From assembly GCF_002128425.1 (NCBI RefSeq), contig NZ_NESS01000011.1:56753-120752 (forward strand): a DNA stretch of 64,000 nt. The letters are read 5' to 3'. Below, piece after piece: positions 26,044-34,989 of the stretch. A model generated the notes under the pieces. That model worked only from the letters and a program-made list of their open reading frames with translations. It was not told where the DNA came from and did not search any database. The translations under genes and the position numbers were made by a program. How positions within the stretch are numbered: position 1 is the first letter of the stretch; each line of letters begins with the position of its first letter. The stretch is from Gottfriedia acidiceleris (GTDB lineage: Bacteria; Bacillota; Bacilli; Bacillales; Bacillaceae_G).

Positions 26044-26224
26044 CTTATCCCCCTTTTCCATTTTTTCTGTTTTATTATTTACTCTCTACATATAACAAAA
26101 AAACCATAGATTTTCTATGATTTTGTTTCATGATCCATTTCTGAATTAGTGTCTACTCCACGACTTCAATATATTCCAACATTGTATGAAAAAGCGTAGC
26201 TTCTATTTGCTGATTTAACACAAT

Positions 26225-26251
26225 AACGGCTACCCCTCAGCAGCAGCCGTT
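26225..26251 (-). terminator. terminator hairpin of the vanYZ-like genes
   Basis: AACGGCT (26225-26231) pairs with AGCCGTT (26245-26251) 17 nt after the VanZ stop. The T-run on the minus strand is weak (ATTGTGTT). Confidence 0.55.
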
Positions 26252-26267
26252 CACTTACCTCGAAAAT

Positions 26268-26819
26268 TTATAATTCCTGTTTTTTAACAATTTCTTTATT
26301 TTGGACAATGCTTGATGTATTTACTATAAATTTACTATAAACCTGATCACAAAGCTTGATAATACAATAGCCAAGGACTCCTCCAGAGGTGTTTAAAATT
26401 AGATCATCCACATCAAAAATTCCTAAAGAAAAAACAACCTGTAAGCTTTCTAAACATAAACTAAAAATCAAAGATCGTCCGAATACGCTTATGAATGACA
26501 TCCCTCTATCTTTAGACAAAAATACAAGAAACATTCCAAATGGGATGAACGCGACGATATTACCAACCAAATTACTGAAATCAGGCCATGATGACAGGCT
26601 GTGAATATTAATGAATATTGTTTTAAACGGGATTATATTTCCCATTTTCAATTCGTTTATGAGATTATCAGGGTTCTCGAGTTTCGTCTGAAGTTGATAC
26701 AAAAGAAAGGTTAGGTCTCTCCAGCGGAACTTAAAGAGAATGACTCTAATTATTGCATACATATAAAGGACAAATAGAGCTGAAACAAAAATTTTGTTCA
26801 TTAGTTTTATTATCTTCAT
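26268..26819 (-). CDS. vanZ: VanZ-family membrane protein
   Basis: This 183-aa protein has about four membrane helices and the VanZ-like signature: NLVGNIVAFIPFGMFLVFL near 90-108, then SLCLESLQVVFSLGIFDVDDLILNTSGGVLGY near 127-158. VanZ gives low-level teicoplanin resistance in Tn1546 by an unresolved mechanism; the wider family is common in Firmicutes with no known reaction. Its ATG overlaps the VanY stop by 4 nt (ATGA), so the two are co-translated. The cluster lacks vanHAX, so high-level vancomycin resistance is not predicted. Confidence 0.82.
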   Translation of the reverse strand: MKIIKLMNKIFVSALFVLYMYAIIRVILFKFRWRDLTFLLYQLQTKLENPDNLINELKMGNIIPFKTIFINIHSLSSWPDFSNLVGNIVAFIPFGMFLVFLSKDRGMSFISVFGRSLIFSLCLESLQVVFSLGIFDVDDLILNTSGGVLGYCIIKLCDQVYSKFIVNTSSIVQNKEIVKKQEL

Positions 26820-27730
26820 TCCGCTAAACTATCCTCCTTAAGATTATTTGTTGAGTTGTTAAATACCGTCACAATCACACCATCTATATTGTTGCCTGAT
26901 ATTTCATAACGAAGATTGGTAGGCACCTGAATGGTCGTATTTTTTGTAATAGGGTAATAAGAGATTTCGTATTTTTCGTCATGTATAGTAGTTGAAATAG
27001 ACTTTTGTTCTTTTATGAAATCCAAATACTCTTCTAATGAAAAATTCTTTTCCTTCATAATCACACTGTGTGGCAATCCAATATAGCGAATATGCCAAGG
27101 TTCATACTGAATGCCTGTTATTGCTGTTTTGTCCTTTGGATAGCGTATAATAAAACCGTATTTCCAAGCATTTTTTTCTAGCCACTTACCTTCAGGTGCC
27201 TCATTCATTTTCATTTCGGTAGATCCTACGTCAAGCGATAAACCCAAGTTGTGTTCACTACGGCCTGCAGGCAAGGCATAGTCAGATCCCATTTGTTGAT
27301 AAAGTGCATTTTGTTCATCAAAGTCTCGAAAACCACTATTAATGGTAAAATGACGAACCCCTTCTTTTTTAGCAGCAACAATCATATCCGAAAATTTACG
27401 GGCGACATCCGCTGACAATTCTATTTTAGTATCATTTAATTCGAATCCCTTTTTCAATTCTTTGTGAGTATATAAATTTACAACATCCGATTTTATACTC
27501 TCTTGGTGCACAGGATATTTTTGGTTAATCAATAGTAAATTTCCTTGATAGACCAGTTCTTTTGTAATGACCTTCGTTTGGAAACTATCAGAAGTCTCTT
27601 TATGATCTAATTGTTTATTGTTAATTTTATGTGTTTGCATCTCTACTTTATCTTGAAGAGACATTTCTTTCTTAACGAATGTAAAACACAGGCAAATTAC
27701 TAAAATCACTAAAAATCCCCACTTCTTCAT
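26816..27730 (-). CDS. vanY: VanY-like D,D-carboxypeptidase (peptidase M15B)
   Basis: This 304-aa protein has an N-terminal membrane anchor or signal (WGFLVILVICLCFTFV) and an M15B domain with the zinc motif RSEHNLGLSLDVG (SxHxxGxxxD, about residues 157-169) and EPWHIRYIG near 215. Upstream, INSGFRDFDEQNALYQQMG completes the fold. VanY enzymes cut the terminal D-Ala from cell-wall pentapeptides. About 60 residues after the catalytic core are extra. ATG 27730 follows TAGGAGGAACG. It lies 101 nt after the sensor kinase, in the order R-S-Y-Z. Confidence 0.87.
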   Translation of the reverse strand: MKKWGFLVILVICLCFTFVKKEMSLQDKVEMQTHKINNKQLDHKETSDSFQTKVITKELVYQGNLLLINQKYPVHQESIKSDVVNLYTHKELKKGFELNDTKIELSADVARKFSDMIVAAKKEGVRHFTINSGFRDFDEQNALYQQMGSDYALPAGRSEHNLGLSLDVGSTEMKMNEAPEGKWLEKNAWKYGFIIRYPKDKTAITGIQYEPWHIRYIGLPHSVIMKEKNFSLEEYLDFIKEQKSISTTIHDEKYEISYYPITKNTTIQVPTNLRYEISGNNIDGVIVTVFNNSTNNLKEDSLAE

Positions 27731-27831
27731 TTTTACGTTCCTCCTAATTCTGATTGATTCTAGAATAGGAAAAAATTTTTAAATAAAAAGTGGGGTAAAA
27801 TTTAAATTTTTCTTAAATTCTTTATGAACTT

Positions 27832-28944
27832 TTAAACTTGGTCGATTGGGACGCTCTCCTGCGGTATACGAACTTCAAATACAGTACGGATTATACTACT
27901 TTCAGCCGTAATTGTTCCATTATGTTGCTCGACAATATTTTTTGCAATGAATAAACCAAGACCGGTGCTATCTTCTTTATGAGTTCGTGCTTTGTCACCG
28001 GTATAAAACATATCAAAAAGATATGGCAGTTCCTCTGGAGGAATACGATCCCCATAATTCACAACCTGAATGACTACTTCATTGGCGTCAACAAACCCGT
28101 TAATATCTACAAACTGACCATCATATCCATAACGATTTGCATTAGTTAAAAGATTTTCAAACACACGAGCTAACATCTCTCCATCACCCAAAATAGGTAA
28201 ATGGGGCAGAATATTCATTCGAGAGATCAAATTATTTTTCTCGAAAACAGGGTACAATTCTTCTTTTAACTGAAAAAGTAGATCACTCAAATTAATTTGC
28301 TTTTTTTCAAGAGGTAACATGCCATAGTTCATTCTAGTTATTTCGAATAATTCATCAATCAGTTTTTCTAAACGCTGAGATTTCGTAAAGGCAATTGTTA
28401 GAAAATGACTGACCTGTTCCTTAGTTAACTTCTCATCCTTTAGGATTAAATCTAAATAGCCTAACACAGAAGTTAGCGGGGTACGCAAATCATGTGCCAA
28501 ATTTACAACTAACTGTTCTTTACTGTTTTCTGAAAAATCTCCTCTTTGTACGGCTTCTTCTAATTTTTCACTTGCCAGATTAATTGCTTGAGCAATATCT
28601 TCAAACTCATCATTTGATTGGATAGAAATTCGATGTTTAAAGTTGCCTTGAGAAAGATAATGAATTCCGCTTGATATTTCATTGAAATAAGTAGAATAGG
28701 GCTTAGTGAGTAAATAGAAAAACAATATTGCAAGTGGGATAAATAGAAATAAAAAGAAGTTAACGTCTCCAATACTCTGTATGAATCGACGAAGCTGGGC
28801 CAAGGGGTCACCATATCGAACCATCGTGTGATAATAAAGCTGTAATCCTTTAAAAATTATGTAAGTTATAATACCAGCCAGAATCATACTTAAAGCAAAT
28901 AATACGATGATTTTGGAGCGAAAACTACGTATAATTTTATCCAT
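27832..28944 (-). CDS. VanS-like sensor histidine kinase
   Basis: This 370-aa membrane kinase has two membrane helices (about 12-35 and 52-72), a HAMP linker, an H-box VVNLAHDLRTPLTSVLGYL with the phospho-histidine near residue 152, an N-box ENLLTNANRYG near 265 and a G-box DSTGLGLFIAKNI near 323. The extracellular loop is very short, as in VanS of the Enterococcus A type. It overlaps the response-regulator gene by 8 nt. The signal (glycopeptide, lipid II state or other) is unknown; the VanS assignment rests mainly on its VanY/VanZ neighbours. Confidence 0.85.
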   Translation of the reverse strand: MDKIIRSFRSKIIVLFALSMILAGIITYIIFKGLQLYYHTMVRYGDPLAQLRRFIQSIGDVNFFLFLFIPLAILFFYLLTKPYSTYFNEISSGIHYLSQGNFKHRISIQSNDEFEDIAQAINLASEKLEEAVQRGDFSENSKEQLVVNLAHDLRTPLTSVLGYLDLILKDEKLTKEQVSHFLTIAFTKSQRLEKLIDELFEITRMNYGMLPLEKKQINLSDLLFQLKEELYPVFEKNNLISRMNILPHLPILGDGEMLARVFENLLTNANRYGYDGQFVDINGFVDANEVVIQVVNYGDRIPPEELPYLFDMFYTGDKARTHKEDSTGLGLFIAKNIVEQHNGTITAESSIIRTVFEVRIPQESVPIDQV

Positions 28945-29635
28945 TAAATGAATACCCCACTCCCCAAATCGTTTTGATTAACTTATTTTTTCGCTTATCT
29001 TCTCCGAGTTTTTTCCGCAAGGTGCGAATATGTACCATTACTGTATTACCACCTTCAAAGTATGCATCACCCCATACTTGCTGAAAGATATTTTCTACAC
29101 TAAAAACTTTCTTTGGATGACTAGCTAATAAATACAAAATATCAAACTCTTTCGGCGTTAGCTCGATGTTATCACCATAAAGCAAAACTGTACGTTGATC
29201 AGGTGAAATCATTATTTCACCAAATTCCAAAATAACTTTATGATCATCTACTTTGGAGTGATTCAACTTCATAAATCGCCGCAAATGAGCATTCACCCGT
29301 GCAACTAATTCAATAGGAGTAAATGGTTTCGTTATATAATCATCTGCTCCAATGACCAGTCCCTGTACTTTATCGAAATCAGATGTTTTAGCACTCAAAA
29401 ATATAATTGGCATATTATGTCGCTCACGAATGAGCCGAGTTACTTCATATCCATCCATTTTTGGCATCATAATATCCAATATCAGCAAATCAATCGTTTG
29501 ACTCTCGACTACACGAACAGCCTCATGCCCATCCGAAACTTTAATCACATAATACCCTTCTTTTTCTAAATGGTAGGATATCAGATCAGCAATCTCCTGT
29601 TCATCATCCGCTATTAAAATAGATATAGGTTTCAT
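28937..29635 (-). CDS. VanR-like OmpR-family response regulator
   Basis: This 232-aa protein has a receiver domain (residues 1-120: ISILIADDEQEI, phospho-acceptor aspartate in LLILDIMMPKMDG near 53, switch lysine in DYITKPF near 103) and a winged-helix DNA-binding domain (about 130-230: GDNIELTPKEFDILYLLASHPKKVFS, VMVHIRTLRKKLGED). ATG 29635 follows TAGGAGGGAAATAAG. It is the first gene of the R-S-Y-Z cluster and probably controls it together with the kinase. Confidence 0.88.
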   Translation of the reverse strand: MKPISILIADDEQEIADLISYHLEKEGYYVIKVSDGHEAVRVVESQTIDLLILDIMMPKMDGYEVTRLIRERHNMPIIFLSAKTSDFDKVQGLVIGADDYITKPFTPIELVARVNAHLRRFMKLNHSKVDDHKVILEFGEIMISPDQRTVLLYGDNIELTPKEFDILYLLASHPKKVFSVENIFQQVWGDAYFEGGNTVMVHIRTLRKKLGEDKRKNKLIKTIWGVGYSFNG

Positions 29636-29716
29636 CTTATTTCCCTCCTATTTATCGTTTCATTTTAGTGGATGATTACGCAATTAATATCCTAACGATA
29701 ATTTCTCTAAAAAAAC

Positions 29717-29938
29717 TTAAATTAACAATTGCGAGTTACAACTAGCTAAGTTGTCCAATAAATTGGGCTCTGTATTATTTTCTATTATTTCCTCAAATTC
29801 TTCAAGAATATGGCCATTGGGAGATAAGGATTTTACTTTATTAAAATTTCTTCTAACTAACGTTCTAGTTCTTTTAGATATAAAAAAACACCCCTTTAGA
29901 TCATCACATCTAAAGAGGTATTCTTCACAGCTTTTTTA
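29717..29938 (-). pseudogene. possible decayed gene fragment of unknown family
   Basis: A frame without a start codon reads about 73 protein-like residues (KSCEEYLFRCDDLKGC... then SPNGHILEEFEEIIENN, ending SCNSQLLI) to TAA 29719-29717. The intrinsic terminator of nrdJ lies inside it. It may be the worn tail of a lost gene or simply a chance open frame in AT-rich DNA. I see no other feature in the 320 bp between nrdJ and the response-regulator gene except that gene's ribosome site and presumed promoter. Confidence 0.2.
29882..29918 (-). terminator. intrinsic terminator of nrdJ
   Basis: CCCCTTTAGAT (29891-29901) pairs with ATCTAAAGAGG (29908-29918), with GTTTTTTTA following on the minus strand. 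Confidence 0.85.
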
Positions 29939-29958
29939 ATAATATCGTAAACTTACTT

Positions 29959-32490
29959 CTATATTCCACACTTCAACTGAACTTGACAATTATCACATGT
30001 ATTACAACCACCATGTTCAACTACAATACCAGCTAAGCAGATCGGACAAGTGTCTCCATTTTCTACACCTACGTTACCTGTTTTAACTTGATCAGTTTCA
30101 ACAGCACCGTTGTTCTTTGCATCTTTTACATTTTCGTCTGTTTCTAATTCTACTTTTGTAAAATCATTTTCTTCATTTGTTAGCGATAGTACTTGGGCAT
30201 CACGTGAACCATCTACATAAACAGTTCCGCCTTTTGCACCACCTTTGTGTAATCGTTCATACACTTTTGCTACTTGTTCAACAGAATAACCTTTAGGAGC
30301 ATTAACTGTTTTACTTATTGAAGAATCGATCCATCTTTGGATAATACATTGAACATCAGCGTGCGCCTCTGGTGAAAGGTCCATTGTTCCAACAAATTGT
30401 TCTGGAAGGTGTTCAATCATCTCATAAACATTTTCTTCAGTTACTTCGTATCCATTAGCTTCTAACCATTCTAGTGCGATATCGGCTACAACTGGAATAA
30501 ATTTACCTAAACGTCCTGAACGGAAGTAGACGAAGTTGAAATAAGGCTCAAGTCCAGTGCTGACATTCATCATCGTTCCAGTACTTCCCGTAGGAGCAAT
30601 TGTTAATAAGTGTGAATTACGAATTCCATTTTTCAAAACAGCTTCGCGAATTTCTTCAGGCATCTTTTTCATATATCCCGAGTTAATAAAACGATCGCGT
30701 CCATCTTCAAATGTTGATAAGAATGGGAATTCTCCCTTTTCTTTCGCTAATTCAATTGAAGTTTTATAAGCAGTCGTTGCAATCACTTCAAAAATTTGAT
30801 CCACTAGCTTGTTTCCAGCTTCAGATCCATATACTAGACCACAACGGATTAGTAAATCATGTAATCCCATCACACCTAATCCGATACGGCGTTCACCTTT
30901 TGCTTGTTTCGTATTCTCTTCTAGGAAATAAGGAGTTGCATCGATTACGTTATCTTGCATTCTCGTTCCGATTTGAACAGTTCGTTTTAACTTTTCCCAG
31001 TTAACTTTACCATTTTCCGTCATTTCGGCTAAGTTAACAGCTGCTAAGTTACAAACAGAGAATGGAGCAAGTGGTTGCTCTCCGCAAGGGTTTGTTGCAA
31101 CTACTTTTTGACCATACGATACAGCGTTCGTCATTTTATTTGCATTATCTAAGAAGAAGATACCTGGCTCAGCAGAATAAGTTGCACACACATTGATTAA
31201 ATCCCAAAGTTCTTTTGCTTTTATTGTGTGGTACGTTCGTACACCATATCCACGTGCAGCCCATTCACGTACATCTCCACATTCCTGCCATTCTTGGTCA
31301 TAAATTAAACGCATTTCATCGTCGTAGTTTTCTAAATCCGGGAATTGAAGCTTGTATTCATCATCATTTTCAACTGCTTCCATAAAATCATCCGTTAAAC
31401 AAACAGATATATTCGCACCTGTTAAAAACTCAGGGTTATGAACTGAATACTTACCACCATCATTAAGAAGTTCTTTTGCCTGTTCTATTTCAGGTGTATT
31501 TAATTTCCCTTCAATAGTTGCAATATGAATTAATGCTTCATAAGCAGCTTTTTCAGTTGCACTAATTGGATCGAACTTTAATTTACGCTCTACTTCTTCA
31601 CGAATTAATTTCGATTTTGTAGTTTGCGCAATATAACGTAAAACCTTTGGATTTTGGTTCTTTGATACGATGAACTCTACGATATCAGGATGATTGACAT
31701 TCATCATAATCATTTGCGCACCACGTCTTGAACCACCTTGAATAACTAAGTTAGTTAGTTCAGATAAATCGTGTAACCAAGAAACTGATCCACTTGAGCG
31801 TCCGTTCACACTATATACAATTGCATCGCGAGGACGTAAAGTTGATCCATTCGTTCCAACGCCACCACCACGTGACATAATTTCCATTACCTTCTTACGG
31901 TGTTCACCAATCCCATCACGAGAATCGTGAATATGAGGCATTACATAACAGTTAAAGAATGTTGTTGAAGCTCCTGTACCTGCCCCAGCCAAAACACGAC
32001 CTGCTGGTACAAACGTTTTGTTAGCTAAAATTTCATAAAACATATCTTTTACTTCGGAGAATTTTTCTGGAGTTTCTGCAGATGCAAGCCCACGTGCTAC
32101 ACGGTCTGCAATTTGTTCGTAGAAGATTTCAAGTGGTTTATCTACTTTATTAAATGCAACTGTAATGATTGCTCCGTCTTCAAACTGAGAATCTAATTGA
32201 ACAGTTACTTCTTCATTACTATTGTCAATAGCAATTACTTCACCATAACCACGACGAGGAAACTTTGGATCATCCTTATATGTTAGTACAACTAGGTCAC
32301 CTACACCTAAAGTAACAAGTTTAATATCTTTAAATGCGTATCGATCTAACATAACCGTTCTAGATACACCTTTAAATGTTGTTTTATGCATTTTTGGATT
32401 AATAGGTGTAATCATTGGAAAATGCATTATGTCTTGATTTAATTTCTGTATATTCGCAGGTAATTCAGCATCAATTATTGTATTTATCAT
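29959..32490 (-). CDS. nrdJ: adenosylcobalamin-dependent (class II) ribonucleotide reductase
   Basis: This 843-aa enzyme reduces ribonucleotides to deoxyribonucleotides with adenosylcobalamin, so it works with or without oxygen. Class II/NrdJ segments are visible: FFNCYVMPHIHDSRDGI near 185, the active-site cysteine region NPCGEQPLAPFSVCNLAAVNL near 463, and PTGSTGTMMNVSTGLEPYFNF near 635. A C-terminal cysteine cluster (CPICLAGIVVEHGGCNTCDN) provides the redox-active thiols. The frame is open 27 codons further upstream, but ATG 32490 is preceded by GAGGAGG at the right distance. No cobalamin riboswitch is visible. It is a single gene. Confidence 0.9.
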   Translation of the reverse strand: MINTIIDAELPANIQKLNQDIMHFPMITPINPKMHKTTFKGVSRTVMLDRYAFKDIKLVTLGVGDLVVLTYKDDPKFPRRGYGEVIAIDNSNEEVTVQLDSQFEDGAIITVAFNKVDKPLEIFYEQIADRVARGLASAETPEKFSEVKDMFYEILANKTFVPAGRVLAGAGTGASTTFFNCYVMPHIHDSRDGIGEHRKKVMEIMSRGGGVGTNGSTLRPRDAIVYSVNGRSSGSVSWLHDLSELTNLVIQGGSRRGAQMIMMNVNHPDIVEFIVSKNQNPKVLRYIAQTTKSKLIREEVERKLKFDPISATEKAAYEALIHIATIEGKLNTPEIEQAKELLNDGGKYSVHNPEFLTGANISVCLTDDFMEAVENDDEYKLQFPDLENYDDEMRLIYDQEWQECGDVREWAARGYGVRTYHTIKAKELWDLINVCATYSAEPGIFFLDNANKMTNAVSYGQKVVATNPCGEQPLAPFSVCNLAAVNLAEMTENGKVNWEKLKRTVQIGTRMQDNVIDATPYFLEENTKQAKGERRIGLGVMGLHDLLIRCGLVYGSEAGNKLVDQIFEVIATTAYKTSIELAKEKGEFPFLSTFEDGRDRFINSGYMKKMPEEIREAVLKNGIRNSHLLTIAPTGSTGTMMNVSTGLEPYFNFVYFRSGRLGKFIPVVADIALEWLEANGYEVTEENVYEMIEHLPEQFVGTMDLSPEAHADVQCIIQRWIDSSISKTVNAPKGYSVEQVAKVYERLHKGGAKGGTVYVDGSRDAQVLSLTNEENDFTKVELETDENVKDAKNNGAVETDQVKTGNVGVENGDTCPICLAGIVVEHGGCNTCDNCQVQLKCGI

Positions 32491-32515
32491 CACCTGTTCC
32501 TCCTCGCAAAATATT

Positions 32516-32543
32516 ATATCGATTTTACCATATATCGATATAT
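32516..32543. promoter_or_regulatory. palindrome pair upstream of nrdJ, possible operator
   Basis: A perfect 14-bp palindrome ATATATCGATATAT (32530-32543) and a second ATATCGAT (32516-32523) lie 17 bp apart, centre to centre, just upstream of the nrdJ ribosome site. NrdR boxes are also AT-rich palindromes, but these do not match that consensus (ACACnATATATnGTGT-like), so the binding protein is unknown. Confidence 0.3.
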
Positions 32544-32854
32544 AGGTGTTTTCTTTATTATCAACACCCATATGTAGTATTTATCCCGTCTCAACAAGAT
32601 ATAAATATACCGACTTAAGAAGTAAAAGTCAATGTAAACGACTGAAATAAACTTATTTAAATTTGTACTAATTCCTACAAATTTCATTGACAAATATACT
32701 TTTTACTAAGTGTTGTTTAAAAACAACTACAAGAATTCCGTATTCATAAGTATCCTTCAAATGAAAGTTTGTTCATGTATTTTTTAAATAAAGTATGCTA
32801 ATTTCTCTATTAAATAGTGTACAATTTATAAATATTAAAGAATGGAGAAATCAT

Positions 32855-33349
32855 ATGGTAACTTGTAATGAAACGAGAGTCGTTAGAACAAATTTAGTTC
32901 TACCTAATGATGTAAATAGTCATAACACTTTATTTGGTGGAAAACTTATGAATGATTTAGATATTATCGGAAGTATTTCCGCAATGAAATTCTGTCGATC
33001 GTCAATTGTAACAGCTTCGACTGATTCAGTAGATTTTCTTCACCCAATCACGATGAAAGATTCCGTGGCATTCGAAAGTTATGTTACTTGGACAGGCACT
33101 TCATCATTTGAAGTTTTCGTGAAAGTAACTGCAGAAAATTTAAAAACTGGAGAAGAGAAAATCGCTGCAACTGCTTTTTTAACTTTTGTTGCATTGGACG
33201 AGGAAGGTAGATTAATTAAAGTTCCACAAATTGTTCCCGAAACTGAGGAAGAAAAATTCTTATATGAAGGCGGAGAAGAACGCGCTAAAATCCGTAAAAA
33301 TAGAAGACTTAAAAGTAAGGAATTAGCAGACTTTTTTTACAAAAAATAA
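32855..33349 (+). CDS. acyl-CoA thioesterase, hotdog fold (YkhA-like)
   Basis: This 164-aa cytosolic hotdog-fold protein has the BFIT/ACOT segment VLPNDVNSHNTLFGGKLMNDLD (residues 16-37), with the catalytic asparagine/aspartate region, and the central helix after it. C-terminal residues (KIRKNRRLKSKELADFF) are basic. It hydrolyses acyl-CoA thioesters; Bacillus YkhA is the nearest named relative I recall. The open frame extends 20 codons further, but ATG 32855 is used because AATGGAGAAATCAT precedes it. Substrate chain length unknown. Confidence 0.85.
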   Translation: MVTCNETRVVRTNLVLPNDVNSHNTLFGGKLMNDLDIIGSISAMKFCRSSIVTASTDSVDFLHPITMKDSVAFESYVTWTGTSSFEVFVKVTAENLKTGEEKIAATAFLTFVALDEEGRLIKVPQIVPETEEEKFLYEGGEERAKIRKNRRLKSKELADFFYKK

Positions 33350-33381
33350 AAAATGGGACGACAAATGTCGTTCCCATTTTA
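33350..33381. terminator. shared terminator of convergent genes
   Basis: AAAATGGGACGACA pairs with TGTCGTTCCCATTTT around AA. The hairpin starts at the thioesterase stop and ends at the stop of the convergent peptidase gene, serving both directions. Confidence 0.85.
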
Positions 33382-34086
33382 AACAGTCATCTTCCAACTA
33401 GATAACGCTAACCAATTTTCTCTCTCCTTATACTCTGGTATTATTTTACCTACAAGTCGCCAAAAGGACCTGTCGTGATTCATATGAACCATATGGCACA
33501 TTTCATGAACAACCACATAGTCAATCACCTGTTGAGGTGCCATTGCTAGTTTCCAATTAAATGTTAATTGCCTTTTAGAATCACAAGTCCCCCAGTTTGT
33601 TTTACTATCTGTAATACGAATAGAAGAAGGTTTTACTTTAAAATTACTTTGATACTTCTGAATACTCTTTTCAACTATTGCTTTACATTGTTGATAATAA
33701 AACCTTTTAAGTGCCTGTTTTATTCGTTCATCTTCTAGTTGTTTAACAATAATCTTTAGCCTATTTTCTTCAAAAACTACTTGATCTTGCCAAGTATTTT
33801 TATCGTGTGTAATTTGTATAGGATATGAGTTCCCTAAATAAAGAAATGCCTCACCAAATTCATAAGTCCTTTCTTTTGGACCACGAAGTCGCTCCTTCAT
33901 TTCATTTGATTTTTGAAGAATCAATTCCCAATTAACCTCTAAAACTTCAATGACACTTTTATCAGGTGTATCTTTTGGAGCATGAACCTCAACGTTCCCA
34001 TAAGCATCTATATAAATACCGATTGATTTCCGCTTTTTGTACTTTACATCATAACTAATTGTTTCGCCTAAGTAAGTATGTATCAT
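33379..34086 (-). CDS. YgjP-like zinc metallopeptidase (SprT/WLM type)
   Basis: This 235-aa cytosolic protein of the YgjP family has the zinc motif VVHEMCHMVHMNHDRSFW (HExxH near residue 191, with a third histidine downstream). Preceding segments typical of the family are TDSKTNWGTCDSKRQLTFNWKLAMAPQQVIDYV. The cellular substrate is unknown; the family is related to SprT/WLM proteases and is often near restriction or repair genes, which is not the case here. The start ATG 34086 has a moderate GGTGAT ribosome site. Confidence 0.85.
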   Translation of the reverse strand: MIHTYLGETISYDVKYKKRKSIGIYIDAYGNVEVHAPKDTPDKSVIEVLEVNWELILQKSNEMKERLRGPKERTYEFGEAFLYLGNSYPIQITHDKNTWQDQVVFEENRLKIIVKQLEDERIKQALKRFYYQQCKAIVEKSIQKYQSNFKVKPSSIRITDSKTNWGTCDSKRQLTFNWKLAMAPQQVIDYVVVHEMCHMVHMNHDRSFWRLVGKIIPEYKERENWLALSSWKMTV

Positions 34087-34290
34087 TTTATCACCATTAG
34101 CTTTCTAATCCCGAATCTTTACTACTTATATAATATACTAAAAGAAGCTTTCGATATTAAATGAATTCTCATGTTTTAAAAAAATGACGATATTAAATCG
34201 AGATAAAATAAAGCGGCGTTCTATTTAACGTAACGGGTTTCAGTTGACGAGGTTATTCATTTCTTATTGCAAAAACGAATTAGTTAGTTG
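34087..34290. other. intergenic region without recognised features
   Basis: About 200 bp lie between the peptidase start and the SRPBCC terminator. It must contain the peptidase promoter. I see no small gene or structured RNA. Confidence 0.3.
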
Positions 34291-34338
34291 AACAACAATA
34301 AGAGGATGTTCTTATTCGAACATCCTCTTATTGTTGTT
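34291..34338 (-). terminator. perfect 21-bp hairpin terminator
   Basis: The arms 34291-34311 and 34318-34338 are perfect 21-bp complements around a 6-nt loop, and the right arm abuts the stop codon of the SRPBCC gene. No long T-run follows, but the stem is exceptionally stable. Confidence 0.75.
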
Positions 34339-34763
34339 TAAATTGTTGTTTGCTCTGCATACTTTTTGAAATTATCTAGAATAGCTTGCCATCCCTGTTT
34401 TTGAAATTCAACTGGATTCTCCGTTTCAGGATCGAAAGTTTCAATTACTTCCGTTTCATTATCTTGACCTTTGAAAGTGATATGAACTTTCCTTCCATCC
34501 CCAAGCGTATAACTAATAACCTCATGTGTTTTTACTTCATCATAAATACCACCAAAATCGAAACCAAAACTACCATCTTTAGCTTCCATTCTTGAGAGGA
34601 ATTTCCCACCTACTCTTAAATCATTCTCTGCAATCGGTGTGTGCCATTCATCTGAAGCAGTGTTCCATTTTTTTATATGAGCTGGCTCTGTCCAAAATTC
34701 CCATACCTTTTCAACTGGTGCTTGAATTGTTGTTGAAATTGTTACTTTATTAGTCGATTCCAT
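34338..34763 (-). CDS. SRPBCC/AHSA1-family protein
   Basis: This 141-aa START-like protein begins with the family pattern VTISTTIQAPVEKVWEFWTEPAHIKKWN and ends VEFQKQGWQAILDNFKKYAEQ, the AHSA1/YndB type. Such proteins form a hydrophobic pocket for lipids or other small ligands; most have no assigned function. ATG 34763 has GAGAGGAG 8 nt upstream. It is a single gene. Confidence 0.88.
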   Translation of the reverse strand: MESTNKVTISTTIQAPVEKVWEFWTEPAHIKKWNTASDEWHTPIAENDLRVGGKFLSRMEAKDGSFGFDFGGIYDEVKTHEVISYTLGDGRKVHITFKGQDNETEVIETFDPETENPVEFQKQGWQAILDNFKKYAEQTTI

Positions 34764-34989
34764 TCCATTTACTCCTCTCTTTTACTAAACTTTTTAAGCA
34801 ACTTATCCACTATAGATGTTTAACTATATTGTAGACGATTTATAAAAGTTTAACTACTTCTTCATTATTTTCTTATTAAACTGTTAATATACTTTTTTTA
34901 GCAGTTGATTAGTTCATTGATATTACAACAAAAAATTTATGAAGTTTACATTTTTCATATGTCGAACCTATCAGTACAATATCCTTAAA

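Noticed and set aside
26268..29635. Full vancomycin resistance operon
   Set aside because: vanH, vanA-type ligase and vanX are absent; only regulator, kinase, carboxypeptidase and VanZ-like genes are present.
29751..29939. 62-aa plus-strand frame before nrdJ's end
   Set aside because: It crosses the nrdJ terminator, has no ribosome site and its complement gives a more protein-like reading.
32491..32800. Cobalamin riboswitch before the B12-dependent reductase
   Set aside because: No B12-box (GCCACTG-like) or matching fold is seen on the minus strand.
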